Positions 12,197-14,780 of a DNA stretch of 14,780 nt are shown in pieces. The position numbers were made by a program, and so were the translations under genes. Origin of the DNA: CAISIP01 sp037968655 (GTDB lineage Bacteria > Pseudomonadota > Gammaproteobacteria > Burkholderiales > Burkholderiaceae_C). Each line of letters begins with the position of its first letter. Position 1 is the stretch's first letter. Location: assembly GCA_037968655.1 (NCBI GenBank), contig JBBKVW010000099.1, positions 1 to 14,780 of the forward strand, given 5' to 3'. The notes beneath the pieces were generated by a model that was given only the letters and a program-made list of their open reading frames with translations, did not search any database and was not told the DNA's origin.

Positions 12197-14780
12197 CTTG
12201 TTGATAGTGTGCAGGAAAGCTGCCAGCTTTGCTTTCAGAACCATCGCAGTAGCCTTGGCTTGATCGGGATCGATGATGGATTTCAATGCGGTTCCGAAGT
12301 TCGTCAGTGCCCAATTCTTGAACGCCTGGGCGACTTCCTGAATCGCCTTGTCCTCGGCTGCCCCGGTCAGCAGCCCCGGGGGTGGTTTCTGCAAGGCCGA
12401 CATCAACTCGACGAAGATGTTGCGCAAAGCCTGGTGCCTGTGATTGCGCGCACCGTCCTCGAGCGTTGTATCTTGCTGGGGCCTGGATCGTCTGGCATCG
12501 ATATCTTCGGCCACTGCCGAGCGGGCCACAGTGTTGGGGCCGAACTTCGCGCCTTCGCTGAATACATCCTTTTCCTCGATCAACTTCTTGCCGAGCATCC
12601 AGTCAGTTGTTCTCTCAGCCGCATGCAGCCCTTCGGACCGGGCCGGTTCGACAACGCTCGTGAGACCGCGACGGCTTGGCGCATTCAACACGGGCGACTG
12701 CAATGGGTACTTTCCGGCGCCGTGCGTATACAAGCCAGCCCCAAGAGGTTGCTGCGCTCCGTCCCGCAAGTTCGCGTAAGTCAGGAATCCCTTCTCCCCG
12801 GTACGGAGCATGGCGGAGTTGAATTTTCCGCGCTGTTCGGCCTTCACGTTGACTTCACCCGACAGGATTTTCCTGAACAACTCCACTTGATCCGGTGTTC
12901 CCAATCCCAGTGGCGACGCATCGCCACCGCGTACGCTGCCATGCGCCTCTGAAATGATCTTCTTGTCGGTTGGCGATCGCCCCTCGGCGCGCTCGGAGAA
13001 GAATTGGCCCTCGGCCGCCGCCAGCACGTCCTGCAGTGCCTTGCCAAGCCGTATCGGATCGATCTCCTTGACGACAGCAACATCGTCTTCTGGATTGACT
13101 TTCGCGACGACACGCGACCCCTGAACGGACAGGTTGGACAGCCGATAGCGCACGCGCCAAAACGCCAGGCGCGCCAGCAGGACGATTCTTGATATCTTTC
13201 CTTTCAGAATTTTGGCCAGCTGTGGCCGGATCGCCTCGACCGCCTTGCGAAGTCGATCCCGCTTGCGCGCCTCCTTGTCCTGCTGCTTCTTGTTCGGATC
13301 GTCTTTCGACTTCCCGTCCTTGTCGGCCTTGCGGTTCTTGCGCTGCTCACGCAACTGCCGGGCCTTGCGATCGCGTGCCGCCTTGTTCTTCTTCTTCGCC
13401 CGGGCTTTCTTCCTGGCCTTGTGTTTGGCCTTGAATTTTTTCACCGCGCCGCTGATCTTCCTGAGCAGCTTTTGCGCAATGCCCTTGATCTTGCCGCCGA
13501 TCTTCATGATCGCCTTGCCCAGCCGGGCGAGCAGCCAGTTGGAGACGAAGTCGATCACCACCACGGCCGCGGCTGCCACCAGTTGCGCGAACTGCGCGCC
13601 GGCGCCGCCGCCCTTGACCGCCTTGAGGTAGGCGATGGCCTTGCCGATCGCGCCCAGCATCGCCGACACCGAGCCCCAGGCCGCCTGCAAGCCTTCGATG
13701 ACGGCCAGCACCGCACCCGCGGCCGGGATGATCATGGCCACCACTTTTTCGATGATCAGCTGAATCAGCGCCGGTGGAATGGCCGCCTTGACCGCTGACC
13801 AGGCCATGGCGCCAATCTCCTTCAGACCCAGGCCGCCTTTCTTCAGCACTTCCCAGATGGCGGTGCCGACGCCCAAAGCGCTTTCGAGCTTGCCTTCCCA
13901 CCACTGCTTGATGGCGGCCTTCATCGCCGCTGCCAGGTGGTTGACCACGCCGTCCCTGGCAGACGCCGCGAGCTTGCCGATCCAGCCGCCCAGATCACCT
14001 GCAACGTCCTGCACCAGCACCTTGAGCACGCCCAGCGCAGCCATGGCCTTGTCAGCCGCATTGAGCGCGCCAACCGTCGTCGACTTGGCGTAGTCGATCG
14101 CGGCGTTGGCCGCCTTGCCGCCCAGGTCCAACGCGCCCTCGGCCACCGCTGCCGCCGTATCGACCACCCTGTTCACGCTGCGCTTGGCGCCTTCGGCCAG
14201 GGCATTGGTAGCGTTGACGCCGAGCTTCACGCCGCTGTCGATCGCGCCCTTGACGGCGTCGCGCGCGGCCGGAAATTCGGACAGCAATGCGTCGGCGCCG
14301 GCCTTGAGCAGTTCGCCGCCCGCCTTGATGAGCCCGGTCACACGGTCGCGTGCCTGGTCGATCTTCTGGGCCGCGTACTTTTTGAAGCGGTCGGCGGTGT
14401 CCTTGATCCACTTCTTGCCGGCCTCGACCTTGTCGCTGATCCATTTCTTCTGGCGGTCGAACCAGGCGCCCAGGCTGTCTGCGAGGCGGCCAAAGAAGCC
14501 CTTCTCCTCGGATTTCTCCCTGGCCTCCTGTTTTTTCTGCGCGACCTCGGTCTCGACTTCCTGGGCCTTGTCGGCTGTCTGTGTTTCTCCCTGCTCGATT
14601 TGTGCCGCCGCCTCTTCCTCGCCCCTGGTTTTTTCCTCGTCCGCCTTGTCGCTTGTCCTGTCGACGGTCTGCTGCTGTTTGCGTTCCAGCTGGCCGATGG
14701 CGGATGCCTGCTTGCGCGCGTACTGGCTGCGCGCATTCTGCGCATCGCCACGCACCTGCGATCGCACTGCCTCGTGGTCG
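12194..14780 (-). CDS. Giant effector-like protein, C-terminal part, eCIS/DUF4157 type; 5' end beyond the window
   Basis: The frame is open to the right edge, so only the last 861 or so residues are seen; residues here count from codon 14767. Residues 1-90 are charged, Gln/Glu/Lys-rich and coiled-coil-like. Residues 91-330 are amphipathic helices with Trp/Lys repeats such as DRQKKWISDKVEAGKKWIKD. Residues 320-425 hold hydrophobic stretches (LIQLIIEKVVAMIIPAAGAV and AAAAVVVIDFVSNWLL). Residues 431-508 are extremely Lys/Arg-rich. Residues 536-560 contain FWRVRYRLSNLSV, which I recall from DUF4157-containing proteins of contractile injection system loci. The last 290 residues (570-857) have no family I recognise and occupy the place of a variable effector domain. 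A DUF4157 metallopeptidase-like domain would be expected upstream but is not visible. Alternative: another polymorphic-toxin backbone or a phage tape-measure-like protein. Confidence 0.7.
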   Translation of the reverse strand, partial: DHEAVRSQVRGDAQNARSQYARKQASAIGQLERKQQQTVDRTSDKADEEKTRGEEEAAAQIEQGETQTADKAQEVETEVAQKKQEAREKSEEKGFFGRLADSLGAWFDRQKKWISDKVEAGKKWIKDTADRFKKYAAQKIDQARDRVTGLIKAGGELLKAGADALLSEFPAARDAVKGAIDSGVKLGVNATNALAEGAKRSVNRVVDTAAAVAEGALDLGGKAANAAIDYAKSTTVGALNAADKAMAALGVLKVLVQDVAGDLGGWIGKLAASARDGVVNHLAAAMKAAIKQWWEGKLESALGVGTAIWEVLKKGGLGLKEIGAMAWSAVKAAIPPALIQLIIEKVVAMIIPAAGAVLAVIEGLQAAWGSVSAMLGAIGKAIAYLKAVKGGGAGAQFAQLVAAAAVVVIDFVSNWLLARLGKAIMKIGGKIKGIAQKLLRKISGAVKKFKAKHKARKKARAKKKNKAARDRKARQLREQRKNRKADKDGKSKDDPNKKQQDKEARKRDRLRKAVEAIRPQLAKILKGKISRIVLLARLAFWRVRYRLSNLSVQGSRVVAKVNPEDDVAVVKEIDPIRLGKALQDVLAAAEGQFFSERAEGRSPTDKKIISEAHGSVRGGDASPLGLGTPDQVELFRKILSGEVNVKAEQRGKFNSAMLRTGEKGFLTYANLRDGAQQPLGAGLYTHGAGKYPLQSPVLNAPSRRGLTSVVEPARSEGLHAAERTTDWMLGKKLIEEKDVFSEGAKFGPNTVARSAVAEDIDARRSRPQQDTTLEDGARNHRHQALRNIFVELMSALQKPPPGLLTGAAEDKAIQEVAQAFKNWALTNFGTALKSIIDPDQAKATAMVLKAKLAAFLHTINK

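Noticed and set aside
11630..12952. Forward open frame of 440 codons opposite the immunity candidate and the giant protein
   Set aside because: Its product is Cys- and Arg-rich with no sensible domains and no Shine-Dalgarno. The reverse frames have coupling, a ribosome binding site and coherent composition.

Overview
The window looks like a chromosomal segment of a GC-rich betaproteobacterium, most likely Burkholderiales. This rests on gene content and order: a NUDIX CoA-pyrophosphatase-type gene, a CobD/CbiB-AmpE-like membrane protein, rsgA, a pterin-4a-carbinolamine dehydratase, a Ste24-type M48 protease and orn, followed by a large RhlE-type DEAD-box helicase with the long insert often seen in that order. 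No taxon was checked by search.

Region 1 (about 1-5142) is the housekeeping block. Two forward genes (NUDIX, CobD-like) converge on three reverse genes transcribed as M48 protease, then dehydratase, then rsgA. orn is divergent from the protease. Region 2 (5143-7159) is a 253-base leader rich in inverted repeats, then the DEAD-box helicase, closed by a hairpin at 7174-7197. Region 3 (7160-7679) is an unusual 520-base stretch. It holds a possible small reverse lipoprotein gene, a spaced inverted repeat and a possible 26-codon leader ORF, and leads into an Acg-type nitroreductase-fold protein with an apparent Tat lipoprotein signal.

Region 4 (8931-11522) holds an SDR dehydrogenase and an enoyl-CoA hydratase/isomerase-family gene, probably co-transcribed on the minus strand. 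Divergent from them is an Asp/Glu-racemase-family gene. This looks like small accessory catabolism with unknown substrates.

Region 5 (11597-14780, minus strand) is the most interesting. A very large protein runs in from beyond the right edge. Its visible part has a charged coiled-coil-like start, a long helical Ala/Lys/Trp-rich region, a hydrophobic core, a Lys/Arg-rich stretch and a conserved-looking FWRVRYRLSNL segment, and it ends in about 290 residues I cannot assign. The first parts resemble the C-terminal half of the giant DUF4157 proteins of extracellular contractile injection system (eCIS) and related loci. The unassigned end sits where a swappable effector domain would be. Its stop codon overlaps the ribosome binding site of an acidic 195-residue protein, as expected for a cognate immunity or antidote partner. 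Both the toxin role and the immunity role are inferences from architecture and position.
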